DNA of 64,000 bases, taken from positions 61,187,173 to 61,251,172 of the forward strand of contig OX393551.1 of NCBI GenBank assembly GCA_947650365.1, written 5' to 3'. Shown in pieces: positions 40,978 to 54,845 of this stretch. The first letter of the stretch is position 1. Each line of letters opens with the position of its first letter. A program made the translations under genes and the position numbers. The stretch comes from Chamaelirium japonicum. Its lineage: Eukaryota > Streptophyta > Magnoliopsida > Liliales > Melanthiaceae. The notes beneath the pieces are model-generated. The model was not told the origin of the DNA and did not search any database. It worked only from the letters and a program-made list of their open reading frames with translations.

Positions 40978-41375
40978 AGAATGTATTAGAATGGATTGTA
41001 TGAATGAAATAGAATGGATCGTACAAATGAATTAGAATGGATTGTATGAATGAATTAGAATGGATCGTGCTAATGAATTAGAATGGATCATACGAATGAA
41101 TTAGAATAGATTGTGCGACTGAATTAGAATGGATCGTATGAATGAATTAGAATGGATACATTCATACGAATGAATTAGAATGGATCATATGAATGAATTA
41201 GAATGGATCGTGCAAATGAATTAGAATGGATCGTGCGAATGAATTAAAATGGATCGTACGAATAAATTAGAATGGATCGTGCGAATGAATTAGAATGGAT
41301 TCATTTCCATGGATATATTTGTGCGAATGAATTAGAATGGATCGTATGAATGAATTAGAATGGATCGTACGTATG
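40978..41375 (-). repeat. Satellite, short minus stretch
   Basis: Minus-strand units, one with the odd word TTCATTTCCATGGATATATT near 41310, a damaged F/G boundary. It leaves through GTATGGATCCATTC. Confidence 0.9.
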
Positions 41376-41470
41376 GATCCATTCTAATTCATTCGTACGA
41401 TCCATTCTAATTCATTCCCATGATTGTATCCAGTTTAATTCATACATACGATCCATTCTAGTTCATTCAT
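41376..41470 (+). repeat. Satellite, 95-bp plus island
   Basis: Four plus-strand units with an F/G boundary (CATTCCCATGATTG near 41413) between minus-strand stretches. It enters on GGATCC and leaves on CATACGAATGG. Confidence 0.9.
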
Positions 41471-43224
41471 ACGAATGGATCGTACGAATGAATTAGAATG
41501 GTTCGTATGAATGAATTAGAATGGATCGTGCGAATGAATTAGAATGGATCGTATGAATGAATTAGAATGGATCGTGCGAATGAATTAGAATGGATACATT
41601 CTTGCGAAGGAATTAGAATGGATCGTATGAATGAATTAGATTGGATCGTATGAATGAATTAGAATGGATCGTAGATATGAATCAGAATAGATTGTGAGAA
41701 TGGATTAGAATGGATCGTACGAATGAATTAGAATGGATACATTCGTGCGAATGAATTAGAATAGATTATACGAATGAATTAGAATAGATCGTATGAATGA
41801 ATTCGAATGGATCGTAGGAATGAATTAGAATGGATACATTCATGCGAATGAATTAGAATGGATCGTACGAAGGAATTAGGGTGGATCGTACGAATGAATT
41901 AGAATGGATACATTCATGCGAAAGAATTAAAATGGATTGTATGAATGAATTAGAATGGATCGTATGAATGAATTAGAATGGATCGTGCGAATAAATTAGA
42001 ATGGATCGTATGAATGAATTAGAATGGATCGTGTGAATGGATTAGAATGGATTGTACGAATGAATTAGAATGGATACATTCGTGCGAATGAATTAGAATC
42101 GATCGTACGAATGAGTATGAATGAATCGTACGAATGAAATAGAATGGATCGCACGAATGAATTAGAATGGATCATGCTAATGAATTAGATTGGATCGTAC
42201 CAATGAATTAGAATAGATTGTTCGAATGAATAAGAACGGATTGTACGAATGAATTAGAATGGATCGTATGAATGAATTAGAATGGATCGTGCGAATGAAT
42301 AAGAATAGATCGTACAAATGAATTAGAATGGATACATTCGTGCGAATGAATTAAAATGGATAGTACGAATGTGTAAGAATGGATCGTACGAATGAAATAG
42401 AATGGATTGTACGAATGAATTAGAATGGATCGTGCTAATGAATTAGAATGGATCGTGCGAATGAATTAGTATAGATTGTGCGAATGAATACATTCGTGCG
42501 AATGAATTAGAATGGATCGTATGAATGAATTAGAATGGATCATATGAATGAATTAGAATGGATCGTATGAATAAATTCGAATGGATCGTACGAATGAATT
42601 AGAATGAATACATTCGTGCGAATGAATTAGAATGGATAGTACGAATGAAATAGAATGTATCCATTCTAATTCTAATTCATTCATAGAATGGATCGTACGA
42701 AGGAATTAGAATTGATCGTACGAATGTATTAGAATGGATCGTACGAATGAATTAGAATGGATACATTCGTACGAATGAATTAGAATAGATCGTACGAATG
42801 AGTAAGAATAGATTATACGAATGAAATAGAATGGATCGTACGAATGAATTAGAATGGATCGTGCGAATGAATTAGATTGGATCGTGCGAATGAATTAGAA
42901 TGGATCGTACGAAGGAATTAGAACGGATACATTCATGCGAATGAATTAGAATGGATCGTATGAATGAATTAGAATAGATCGTATGAATAAATTCGAATGG
43001 ATCATACGAATGAATTAGAATAGATCGTGCTAATGAATTAGAATGGATCGTACAAATGAATTAGAATGGATCGTATGAATGAATTTGAATGGATCGTGCG
43101 GATGAATTAGAATGGTTCGTATGAATGAATTAGAATGGATACATTCGTGCGAATGAATTAGAATGGATCGTACGAATGAGTAAGAATGTATCGTACGAAT
43201 GAAATAGAATGGATCGTACGAATG
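41471..43224 (-). repeat. Satellite, minus stretch
   Basis: Minus-strand units with a C marker (GAATTAGGGTGG) near 41873. A 28-bp plus-strand micro-island sits at 42657-42684. It leaves through GAATGTATCCATTC, the same motif that starts a 28-bp unit. Confidence 0.92.
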
Positions 43225-45608
43225 TATCCATTCTATTTCATTCGTACAATCCATTTTACTCATTCGTATGATCCATTCTAATTCATTCGCACGAATGTAT
43301 CCATTCTAATTTATTCGTACGATCTATTCTAATTCATTCGCTTGATCCATTCTAATTCATTCATACGATCCATTCTAATTCATTAATACGATCCATTCTA
43401 ATTCATTCGCACGAATGTATCCATTCTAATTCATTCGTACGATCCATTCTAATTCATTCGCAAGATCCATTCTAATCCATTCGTACGATCCATTCTAATT
43501 CATTCGCACAATCGTTTCTAATTCATTCGTATGATCTATTCTAATTCATTAGCACGATCCATTCTAATTTATTCATACGATCCATTCTATTTCATTCGTA
43601 TGATCCATTCTTACTCATTCGTACGATCCTTTCGAATTCATTCGTACGATCCATTCTAATTCATTCGCACAATCTATTCTAATTCATTGATACGATCCAT
43701 TCTAATTCACTAGCACGATTCATTCTAATTCATTCGTATGATCCATTCTATTTCATTCGTACGATCCATTCTTACTTATTCGTACGATCTATTCTAATTC
43801 ATTCGCACGAATGTATCCATTCTAATTCATTCGTACGATCCATTCTAATTCATTCGCACGATCCATTCTAATTCATTTATACGATCAATTCTATTTCATT
43901 CGTACAATCCATTCTAATTCATTCGCACGATCCATTGTAATTCATTCATACGATCCATTCTAATTCATTCATACAATCTATTCTAATTCTTTCACACGAA
44001 TGTATCCATTCTAATTCATTTGTACGATCCACCCTAATTCCTTCGTATGATCCATTCTAATTCATTAGCACGAATGTATCCATTCTAATTCATTCGTACG
44101 ATCCATTCGAATTCATTCATATGATCCCTTCTAATTCATTCATACGATCCATTCTAATTCATTCGCATGAATGTCTCCAATCTAATTCATTTGTACGATC
44201 CATTCTAATTCATCCGCACAATCTATTCTAATTTATTCGTATGATCCATTCTAATTCATTTGTATGATCCATTCTAATTCCTTCGTACGATCCATTCTAT
44301 TTCATTCGTATGATCCATTCTAATTCCTTCGTCCGATCCATTCTAATTCATTCCCATGAATGTATCCATTCTAATTCATACATACGATCAATTCTAATTC
44401 ATTCATACGATCCAATCAAATTCATTCATACGATCCATTCTAATTCATTCGCATGAATGTATCCATTCTAATTCATTCGCACGATCCTTTCTAATTCATT
44501 CGTATGATCCATTCTAATTCATTCGCACGATCCATTCTAATTCATTCATACGATCCATTCTAATTCATTCGTACGATCCATTCTAATTCATTCGCACAAT
44601 CTTTTCTAATTCATTCGTACGGTCTATTCTAATTCATTAGCATGATCCATTCTAATTTATTCGTACGATCCATTCTATTTCATTCGTACGATCCATTCTT
44701 ACTCATTCGTACGATCCATTCTAATTCATTCGCACGAATGTATCCATTCTAATTCATTCGTACGATCCATTCTAATTCATTCGCACGATCCATTCTAATT
44801 CATTCATACGATCCAGTCTAATTCATTCGTATGATCCATTCTAATTCATTCGCTTAATTTATTCTAATTCATTCGTATGATCCATTCTAATACATTAGAA
44901 AGATCCATTCTAATTCATTCATACGATCCATTTTATTTCATTTGTACGATCCATTTTTACTCATTCGTACGATCCATTCTAATTAATTCGCACGAATGTA
45001 TCCATTCTAATTCATTCATACGATCAATTCTAATTCATTCGCACGATCAATTCTAATTCATTCACACGATCCATTCTAATTCATTCGTACGATCCATTCT
45101 AATTCATTCGCACGATCCATTCTAATTAATTCATACGATCCATTCTAATTCATTCATACAATCCATTCTAATTCTTTCGCACAAATGTATCCATTCTAAT
45201 TCATTCGTACGATCCACCCTAATTCCGTCGTATGATCCATTCTAATTCATTCGCACGAATGTATCCATTCTAATTCATTCGTACGATCCATTCGAATTTA
45301 TTCATACGATCTATTCTAATTCATTCGCACGATCCATTCTAATTCATTCATACGATCAATTCTAATTCATTCGTACGATCCATTCTAATTCATTCGCACG
45401 ATCCATTCTAATTCATTCATACAATCCATTCTAATTCATTCATACAATCCATTCTAATTCTTTCGCACGAATGTATCCATTCTAATTCATTCGTACGATC
45501 CACCCTAATTCCTTCGTATGATCCATTCTAATTCATTCGTACGATCCATTCGAATTCATTCATACGATCCATTCTAATTCATTCATACGATCCATTCTAA
45601 TTCATTCG
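43225..45608 (+). repeat. Satellite, plus-orientation stretch 14
   Basis: Plus-strand units with several enlarged A-like blocks (for example 44734-44993, 260 bp), an exact B at 44994-45182 and exact C at 45183-45256, and an F/G boundary near 44351. It ends at ATTCGCGAATGG. Confidence 0.93.
44994..45182 (+). repeat. Higher-order block B (189 bp)
   Basis: One 28-bp unit and seven 23-bp units, the last ending CTTTCGCAC. It is followed directly by a 74-bp block C at 45183-45256, then by block D. This fixes the order B-C-D on the plus strand. With the C-D-E-F-G run at 15920-16496 it gives an idealised A-to-G cycle of 955 bp. Confidence 0.88.
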
Positions 45609-46250
45609 CGAATGGATCGTACGAATGAATTAGAATAGATTGTGCGAATGATGAATTAGAATGGATCGTGCGAATGAATTAGATTGGATCGTGCGAATGA
45701 ATTAGAATGGACCGTACGATTGAATTTGAATGGATCGTATGAATGAATTAGAATGGATCGTATGAATGAATTCGAATGGATCGTACGAAAAAATTAGAAT
45801 GGATCGTACGAATGAATTAGAATGGATACATTCGTTCGAAAGATTTAGAAGGGATTGTATGAATGAATTAGAATGGATCGTATGAATGAATTAGAATGGA
45901 TCGTGCGAAAGAATAAGAATAGATCGTACGAATGAATTAGAATGGTTCGTATGAATGAATTAAAATGGATCGTATGAATGAATTAGAATGTATACATTCG
46001 TGCGAATGAATTAGAATGGATCGTACGAATGTGTAAGAATGGATTGTGCGAATAAATTAGAATGGATCGTATGAATGAATTAGATTGGATCGGAATGGAT
46101 CGTACGAATGAATTTGAATGGATACATTCGTGCGAATGAATTAGAATGGATCGTATGAATGAATTAGAATGGATCGTATGAATGAATTCGAATGGATCGT
46201 ATAAATGAATTAGAATGGATACATTCGTGCGAATGAATTAGAATGGATCT
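45609..46250 (-). repeat. Satellite, minus stretch
   Basis: Minus-strand units. It ends GGATCTTAGGCCTTCGTAC, where TAGGC is a few bases of filler not found in any unit. Confidence 0.9.
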
Positions 46251-46544
46251 TAGGCCTTCGTACGATCCATTCTAATTCTTTCGCATGAATGTATCCACTC
46301 TAATTCATTCGTATGATCCATTCTAATTCATTCGCACAATCTATTCAAATTCATTCGTACGATCCATTCTAATTCATTAGCACAATCCATTCTAATTCAT
46401 TCGTACGATCTATTCTATTTCATTCGTACGATACATTCTTACTCATTCGTACGATGCATTCTAATTCATTCGCACAAATGTATCCATTCTAATTCATTTG
46501 TACGATTCATTCTAATTCATTCGCATGATCCATTCTAATTCATT
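46251..46544 (+). repeat. Satellite, short plus stretch
   Basis: About 12 plus-strand units holding most of a block A (TATTTC and TTACTC units). It ends in ATTCATTGAGTAAGAATCG with no clean palindrome. Confidence 0.9.
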
Positions 46545-47745
46545 GAGTAAGAATCGATCGTACGAATGAAATAGAATTGATCGTACGAATGAATTAGAAT
46601 GGATCGTGCTAATGAATTAGAATGGATCGTACGAATGAAGTAGAATTAGAATGGATCGTACGAATAAGTAAGAATGGATCGTACGAATGAAATAGAATGG
46701 ATCGTACGAATGAATTAGAATGGATCATGCTAATGAATTAGAATGGATCGTACGAATGAATTAGAATAGATTATGCGAATGAATAAGAATGGATCATACA
46801 AATGAATTAGAATGATCGTTTGAATGAATTAGAATGGATCGTGCGAATGAATTAGAATGGATCGTACGAATGAATTAGAATGGATCATACGAAGGAATTA
46901 GGGTGCATCGTACGAATGAATTAGAATGGATACATTCATGCGAAAGAATTAGAATGGATTGTATGAATGAATTAGAATGGATCGTATGAATGAATTAAAA
47001 TGGATCGTGCGAATGAATTAGAATGGAACGTACGAATGAATTAGAATGGATCGTATGAATGAATTAGAATGGATCGTGCGAATGAATTAGAATGGATCGT
47101 GCGAATGAATTAGAATGGATACATTCGTGCGAATGAATTAGAATGGATCGCACGAATGAGTAAGAATGGATCGTACGAATGAAATAGAATGGATCGTATG
47201 AAAGAATTAGAATGGATCGTGCTAATGAATTAGATTGGATTATACTAATGAATTAGAATAGATTGTGCGAATGAATTAGAATGGATCGTGCGAATGAAAT
47301 AGAATGGATCGTACGAATGAATTAGAATAGATCGTGCTAATGAATTCGATTGGATCGTACGAATGAATTAGAATAGATCGTACGAATGAATGGATCGTAC
47401 GAAAGAATTAGAATGGATCGTATGAATAAATTAGAATGGATCATGCGAATGAATTAGAATGGATCGTATGAATGAATTAGAATTGATCGTGGGAATGAAT
47501 TAGATTGGATCGTGCGAATGAATTAGAATGGATCTTACAAATGAATTAGAATAGATACATTCGTGCGAATGAATTAGAATAGATCGTATGAATGAATTAG
47601 AATAGATCGTATGAATGAATTTGAATGGATCGTACGTATGAATTAGAATGGATCGTACGAATAAATTGGAATGGATCATATGAATGAATTAGAATGGATC
47701 GTGCGAATGAATTAGAATAGATCATGCGAATGAATTAGAATGAAT
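46545..47745 (-). repeat. Satellite, minus stretch
   Basis: Minus-strand units rich in block A markers and partial blocks, with a fused unit at GAAGTAGAATTAGAATGG near 46637. It ends GAATTCGTACGTACGATCC. Confidence 0.92.
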
Positions 47746-50224
47746 TCGTACGTACGATCCATTCTAATTCATTCGCACGAATGTATCCATTCTAATTCAT
47801 TCGTACGATCCATTCTAATTCATTCGCACGATCCATTCTAATTCATTCATACGATCCATTCTAATTCATTTGTACTCATTTGTACGATCCATTCTAATTC
47901 ATTCATACGGTCCATTCTAATTCCTAATACATTCATACATACGATCCATTCTAGATTGTGCGAATTAATTCTTTCATCCGAATGTCTCTAGTCTAATTCA
48001 TTCATACGATCCATTCTAATTCATTCATACAATCCATTCTAATTCTTTCGCACGAATGTATCTATTCTAATTCATTCGTACGATCCACCCTAATTCCTTC
48101 ATTTGATCCATTCAAATTCATTCGCACGAACGTATCCATTCTAATTCATTCGTACGATTCATTCGAATTCATTCATACGATCCATTTGAATTCATTCATA
48201 CGATCCATTCTAATTCCTAATACATTCTAATTCATTCGTACGATCCATTCTAATTCATTCGTACGATCCATTCTAATTCATTCGTACGATCCATTCTAAT
48301 TCATTTGTACAATCCATTCTAATTTATTCGCACGATCCATTCTAATTCATTCATACGATCCGTTATAATTCATTCACACAATCCATTCTAATTCTTTCGC
48401 ACGAATATATCCATTCTAATTCATTCGTACAATCCACCCTAATTCCTTCGTATCATCTATTCTAATTCTTTCGCACGAATGTATCCATTCTAATTCATTC
48501 GAACGATCCATTCGAATTCATTCATACGATCCATTCTAATTCATTCATACGATCCATTCTAATTTATTCGCACGAAGGTATTCATTCGCACAATCTATTC
48601 TAATTCATTCGTACGATCCATTCTAATTCATTAGCACGATCAATTCTAATTCATTCGTACGATCCATTCTATTTCATTCGTCCGATCTATTCTTACTCAT
48701 TCGTACAATCCATTCTAATTCATTCGCACGAATGTATCCATTCTAATTCATTCGTACGATCCATTCTAATTCATTCGTACGATCCATTCTAATTCATTCG
48801 CACAATCTATTCTAATTAATTCGTATGATCCATTCTAATTCATTAGCACGATCCATTCTAATTCATTCGTACGATCTATTCTATTTCATTCGTACGATAC
48901 ATTCTTACTCATTCGTACGATCCGTTCTAATTCATTCACACGAATGTATCCATTCTAATTCATTCGTACGATCCATTCTAATTCATTCGCACGATCCATT
49001 CTAATTCATTCATACGATCCATTCTAATTCATTTGTACGATCTATTCTAATTCATTCGCACGATCCATTCTAAATCATTCATAGGATCCATTCTAATTTA
49101 TTCGTACGATCCATCCTAATTCCTTCGTATAATCCATTCTAATTCATTCGCTCGAATGTATCCATTCTAATTCATTCGTATGATCTATTCGAATTCATTC
49201 ATACGATCCATTCTAATTCATTCGCACGATCCATTCTAATTCATTCGTACGATCCATTCTAATTCTTTCGCACGATCCATTCTAATTCATTCATACGACC
49301 CATTCTAATCCATTCATACAATCCATTCTAATTCTTTCGCATGAATGTATCCATTCTAATTCATTCATACGATCCACCCTAATTCCTTCGTATGATCCAT
49401 TCTAATTCATTCGCACGAATGTATCCATTCTAATTCATTCGTACGATCCATTCGAATTCATTCATACGATCTATTCTAATACATTCATACGATCCATTCT
49501 AATTCATTCGCACGAATGTACCCATTCTAATTCATTCGTACGATCTATTCTAATTCACTTGCACGATCCAATCTAATTCATTTGCCCGATCCATTCTAAT
49601 TCATTCGTACGATCCATTCTATTTCATTCGTACGATCCATTCTTACTCATTCGTACGATCCATTCTAATTCATTCGCACGAATGTATCCTCATTCGCATG
49701 ATCCATTCTAATTCATTTGCACGATCCATTCAAATTCATTCATACAATCCATTTTAATTCTTTTACATGAATGTATCCATTCTAATTCATTCGTACGATC
49801 CTTTCTAATTCCTTCGTACGACCCATTCTAATTCCTTCGTACGATCCATTCTATTTCATTCGTATGATCCATTCTAATTCCTTCGTACGATCCATTCTAA
49901 TTCATTCCCATGAATGTATCCATACTAATTCATACGTACGATCCATTCTAATTCATTCATACGATCCAATCTAATTCATTCATACGATCCATTCTAATTC
50001 ATTCATACGATACATTCCCACGAATGTATCCATTCTAATTCATTCATACGATCCATTCTAATTCTTCCGCACAACCTATTCTAATTCATTCGTACGATCC
50101 ATTCTAATTCATTCGCACGATCCATTCTAATTCATTCGCACGATCCATTCTAATTCATTCGTATGATCCATTCTAATTCCTTCGTACGATACATTCTAAT
50201 TCATTCCCATGAATATATCCATTC
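47746..50224 (+). repeat. Satellite, plus-orientation stretch 16
   Basis: Plus-strand units with a tiny minus-strand patch at 47953-47967 (AGATTGTGCGAATTA), the composite 40-bp unit at 48202, C-like markers near 48434, 49106 and 49373, and F/G boundaries near 49908 and 50208. It ends in the 16-bp palindrome CCATTCTATAGAATGG. Confidence 0.93.
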
Positions 50225-50234
50225 TATAGAATGG
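50219..50234. repeat. 16-bp perfect palindrome at a strand switch
   Basis: CCATTCTATAGAATGG reads the same on both strands and joins plus-strand units on the left to minus-strand units on the right without filler. Confidence 0.92.
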
Positions 50235-50503
50235 ATCGTGCGAATGAATTAGAATGGATCGTATGAATGAATTAGAATGGATCGTACGAATGAATTAGAA
50301 TGGATATATTCGTGTGAATGAATTAGAATGGATCGTATGAATGAATTAGAATGGATCGTATGAATGAATTATAATGGATCATGCGAATGAATTAGAATGG
50401 ATCGTACGAATGAATTAGAATGGATACATTCGTGCGAATGAATTAGAATGGATCGTACGAATGAGTAAGAATGGATCGTACGAATAAAATAGAATGGATA
50501 CAT
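50225..50503 (-). repeat. Satellite, short minus stretch
   Basis: About 280 bp of minus-strand units ending GGATACATTCGTATGATCC. Confidence 0.92.
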
Positions 50504-53500
50504 TCGTATGATCCATTCTATTTCATTCGTACGATCCATTCTTACTCATTCGTACGATCCATTCTAATTCATTCGCACGAATGTATCCGTTCTAATTCAT
50601 TCGTACGATCCATTCTAATTCATTCGCACGATCCATTCTAATTTATTCATACGATCCATTATAATTCATTCGTACGATCCATTCTAATTCATTGGCATGA
50701 TCCATTCTAATTCAGTCGTACGATCCATTCGAATTCATTCATACGATCCATTCTAATTCGTTCATACGATGCATTCTAATTAATTCGCACGAATGTATCC
50801 ATTCTAATTCTTTCGTACGATCCATTGTAATTCATTCGCACGATCCAATCTAATTCATTCACACGATCCATTCTAATTCATTCGTACGATCCATTCTATT
50901 TCATTCATACGATCCATTCTTACTCATTCGTACGATCCATTCTAATTTATTCGCATGAATGTATCCAATGTAATTCATTCGTACGATCCATTCTAATACA
51001 TTCGTACGATCGATTCTAATTCCTTCGTACGATCGATTCTAATTCCTTCGTACGATCCATTCTATAAATGAATTAGAATTAGAATGGATACATTCTATTT
51101 TATTCGTACGATCCATTCTAATTTATTCGCACGAATGTATCCATTTTAATACATTCGTACGATCCATTCGAATTCATTCATATGATCCATTCTAATTCAC
51201 TCATACGATTCATTCTAATTCATTCATACTATCCATTCTAATTCATCCGCATGAATGTATTCATTCGCACAATCAATTCTAATTCATTCGTACGATCCAT
51301 TCTATTTCATTCATACGATCTATTCTTACTTATTCGTACAATCCATTCTAATTCATTCGCACGAAGGTATCCATTCTAATTCATTCATACGATCCATTCT
51401 AATTCATTCACATGATCCATTCTAATTCATTCATACGATCCATTCTAATTCATTTGTACGATCCATTCTAATTCATTCGCATAATCTATTCTAATTCATT
51501 CGTACGATCAATTCTAATTAATTAGCACGATCTATTCTAATTTATTCGTACGATCCATTGTTACTCATTCATACGATCCATTCTAATTCATTCGCATGAA
51601 TGTATCCATTCTAATTCATTCATACGATCCATTCTAATTCATTCGCAAGATCCATTCTAATTCATTCATACGATCCATTCTAATTCATTCGTACGATCCA
51701 TTCTAATTCATTCGCATGATCTATTCTAATTCATTCATACGATCCATTCTAATTCATTCATACAATCCATTCTTATTCTTTCGCACGAATGTATCCATTC
51801 TAATTCATTCGTACGATCCACCCTAATTCCTTCGTATGATCCATTCTGATTCATTCGGACGAATGTATCTATTCTAATTCATTCGTATGATCCATTCGAA
51901 TTCATTCATACGATCCATTCTAATTCATTTATACGATCCATTCTAATTCATTCGCACGAATGTATCCATTCTAGTTCATTCGTACGATCCATTCTAATTC
52001 ATTTGCTAAATCTATTCTAATTCATTCGTACGATCCATTCTAATTCATTTATACGATCCATTCTATTTCCTTCGTACGATCCATTCTATTTCATTCGTAT
52101 AATCCATTCTAATTCCTTCGTACGATCCATTCTAATTCATTCCCATGAATGTATCCATTCTAATTCATACGAACGATCCATTATAATTCATTCATATGAT
52201 GCAATCTAATTCATTCATACGATCCATTCTAATTCATTCGCACGAATGTATCCATTCTAATTCATTCGCATGATCCATTCTAATTCATTCGTACGATACA
52301 TTCTAATTCATTAGCACGATCCATTCTAATTCATTCATACGATCCATTCTAATTCATTTGTACGATCCATTCTAATTCATTCGCACAATCTTTTCTAATT
52401 CATTCGTACTATCCATTCTAATTCATTAGCACGATCCATTTTAACTCTTTCGTACGATCCATTCTATATCATTCGTACGATCCATTCTTACTCATTCGTA
52501 CGATCCATTCTAATTCATTCGCATGAATGTATCCATTCTAATCCATTCGTACGATCCATTCTAATTCATTCATACGATCCATTCTAATTCATTCGCACGA
52601 ATGTATCCATTCTAATTCATTCGCACGATCCATTCTAATTCATTCGTACGATCCATTCTAATTCATTTGCTTCTAATTCATTCATACGATCCATTCTAAT
52701 TCATTCGTACGATCCATTCTAATTCATTCGTATAATCTATTCTAATTAATTCGTACTATCCATTCTAATTCATTAGCACGATCCATTCTAATTCATTTGT
52801 ACGATCCATTCTATTTCATTTATACGATCCATTCTTACTCATTCGTACGATCCATTCTAATTCATTCGCACGTATGTATCCATTCTAATTCATTCGTACG
52901 TTCCATTCTAATTCATTCGCACGATCCATTCTAATTCATTCATACGATCCATTCTAATTCATTCGTACGATCCATTCTAATTCATTCGCACGATCCATTT
53001 TAATTCATTCATACGATCCATTCTAATTCATTTATTCAATCCATTCTAATTCATTCGTACGATCCACCCTAATTCCTTCGTATGATCCATTCTAATTCAT
53101 TCGCACGAATGTATCCATTCTAATTCATTCGCACGAATGTATCCATTCTAATTCATTCGTACGATCCATTCGAATTAATTCATACAATCCAATCTAATTC
53201 ATTCGGACGATCCATTCTTATTCATTTATACGATCCATTCTAAATCATTCGTACGATCCATTCTAATTCATTCGCACGATCCATTCTAATTCATTCATAC
53301 GATCCATTCTAATTCATTCATACAATCCATTCTAATTCTTTCGTACGGATGTATCCATTCTAATTCATTTGTACGATCCACCCTAATTCCTTTGTATGAT
53401 CCATTCTAATTCATTCGCACGAATGTATCCATTCTGATTCATTCGTACGATCCATTCGAATTCATTCATACGATCCATTCTAATTCATTTGCATGATCCA

Positions 53501-54775
53501 TTCTAATTCATTCAAACAATCCATTCTAATTCTTTTGCACGAATGTATCCATTCTAATTCATTCGTACGATCCATTCTTACTCATTCGTACGATCCATTC
53601 TATTTCATTCGTACGATCCATTATAATTCATTAGCACGATCCATTCTAATTAATTCGTACGATCCATTCTATTTCATTCGTACAATCCATTCTAATTCAT
53701 TCGCACGAATGTATCCATTCTAATTCATTCGTACGATCCATTCTAATTCATTCGCATGATCCATTCTAATTTATTCATACGATCCATTCTAATTCATTCG
53801 TACGATCATTCTAATTCATTCGCACAGTCTATTCTAATTTATTCATACGATCCATTCTAATTCATTAGCACGATCCATTCTAATTCATTCGTACGATCCA
53901 TTCTATTTCATTTGTACGATCCATTCTTACTCATTCGTACGATCCATTCTAATTCATTCGCACGAATGTATCCATTCTAATTCATTCATACGAGCTATTC
54001 TAATTCATTCGCACGATCCATTCTAATTCATTCATACATTCATTCTAATTCATTTATACGATCCATTATATTTCATTCGCACGATCCATTCTAATTCATT
54101 CATACGATCCATTCTAATTCATTCATAAAATCCATTCTAATTCTTTTGCACGAATGTATCCATTCTAACTCATTCGTACGATCCACCCTAATTCCTTCGT
54201 TTGATCCATTCTAATTCATTCGCACGAATGTATCCATTCTAATTCATTCGTACGATCCATTCTAATTCATTCATACGATCCATTCTAATTAATTCGCACG
54301 AATGTATCCATTCTAATTCATTCGTACGATCTACCCAAATTCCTTCGTATGATCCATTCTAATTCATTCGCACGAATGTATCCATTCTAATTCATTCGTA
54401 TGATCCATTCGAATTCATTCATACGATCCATTCTAATTCATTCATACGATCCATTCTAATTCATTCGCATGAATGTATCCATTCTAATTCATTCATACGA
54501 TCCATTCTAATTCATTCGCACGATCCAATCTAATTCATTCGCACGATCCATTCTAATTCATTCGTACGATCCATTCTAATTCGTTCGCATGAATGTATCC
54601 ATTTTAATTCATTCGTACGATCCATTCTAATTCATTCGCACGATCCATTCTAATTCATTCGTACGATCCATTCTAATTCATTCGTACGATCCATTCTAAT
54701 TCATTCACACGATCCATTCTAATTCATTCGCACAATCTATTCTATGTCATTTGTAATTCATTCCCACGATCATTC
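50504..54775 (+). repeat. Satellite, plus-orientation stretch 17
   Basis: About 4.3 kb of plus-strand units with a small minus patch at 51065-51090. Standard A to G blocks recur (C markers near 51820, 53065, 53380 and 54180). It ends with two irregular units before the first unknown island. Confidence 0.93.
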
Positions 54776-54845
54776 AGGTGTTTAGGTTGCGGCCTCTGAC
54801 TTTGTATTTGGTTGAATACAAAGGTGCACCTTTGAACGTTAGTTG
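54776..54845. other. Non-satellite island, copy 1 (about 70 bp)
   Basis: A 70-bp stretch unlike any satellite unit. It starts AGGTGTTTAGGTTGCGGCC and ends GAACGTTAGTTG, with much more G than the surroundings. It holds a 16-bp palindrome CAAAGGTGCACCTTTG at 54819-54834. It sits exactly where plus-strand satellite changes to minus-strand satellite. Compared with copy 2 at 59503 it differs by 2 bases in 70 and lacks that copy's last 25 or so bases. I do not recognise it. It could be a remnant of unique or transposon DNA caught during the inversion. No tRNA promoter boxes or transposon ends are visible. Confidence 0.85.
54819..54834. repeat. Palindrome in island copy 1
   Basis: CAAAGGTGCACCTTTG is a perfect 16-bp inverted repeat. 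The 14-bp core is conserved in the second island. Confidence 0.9.
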
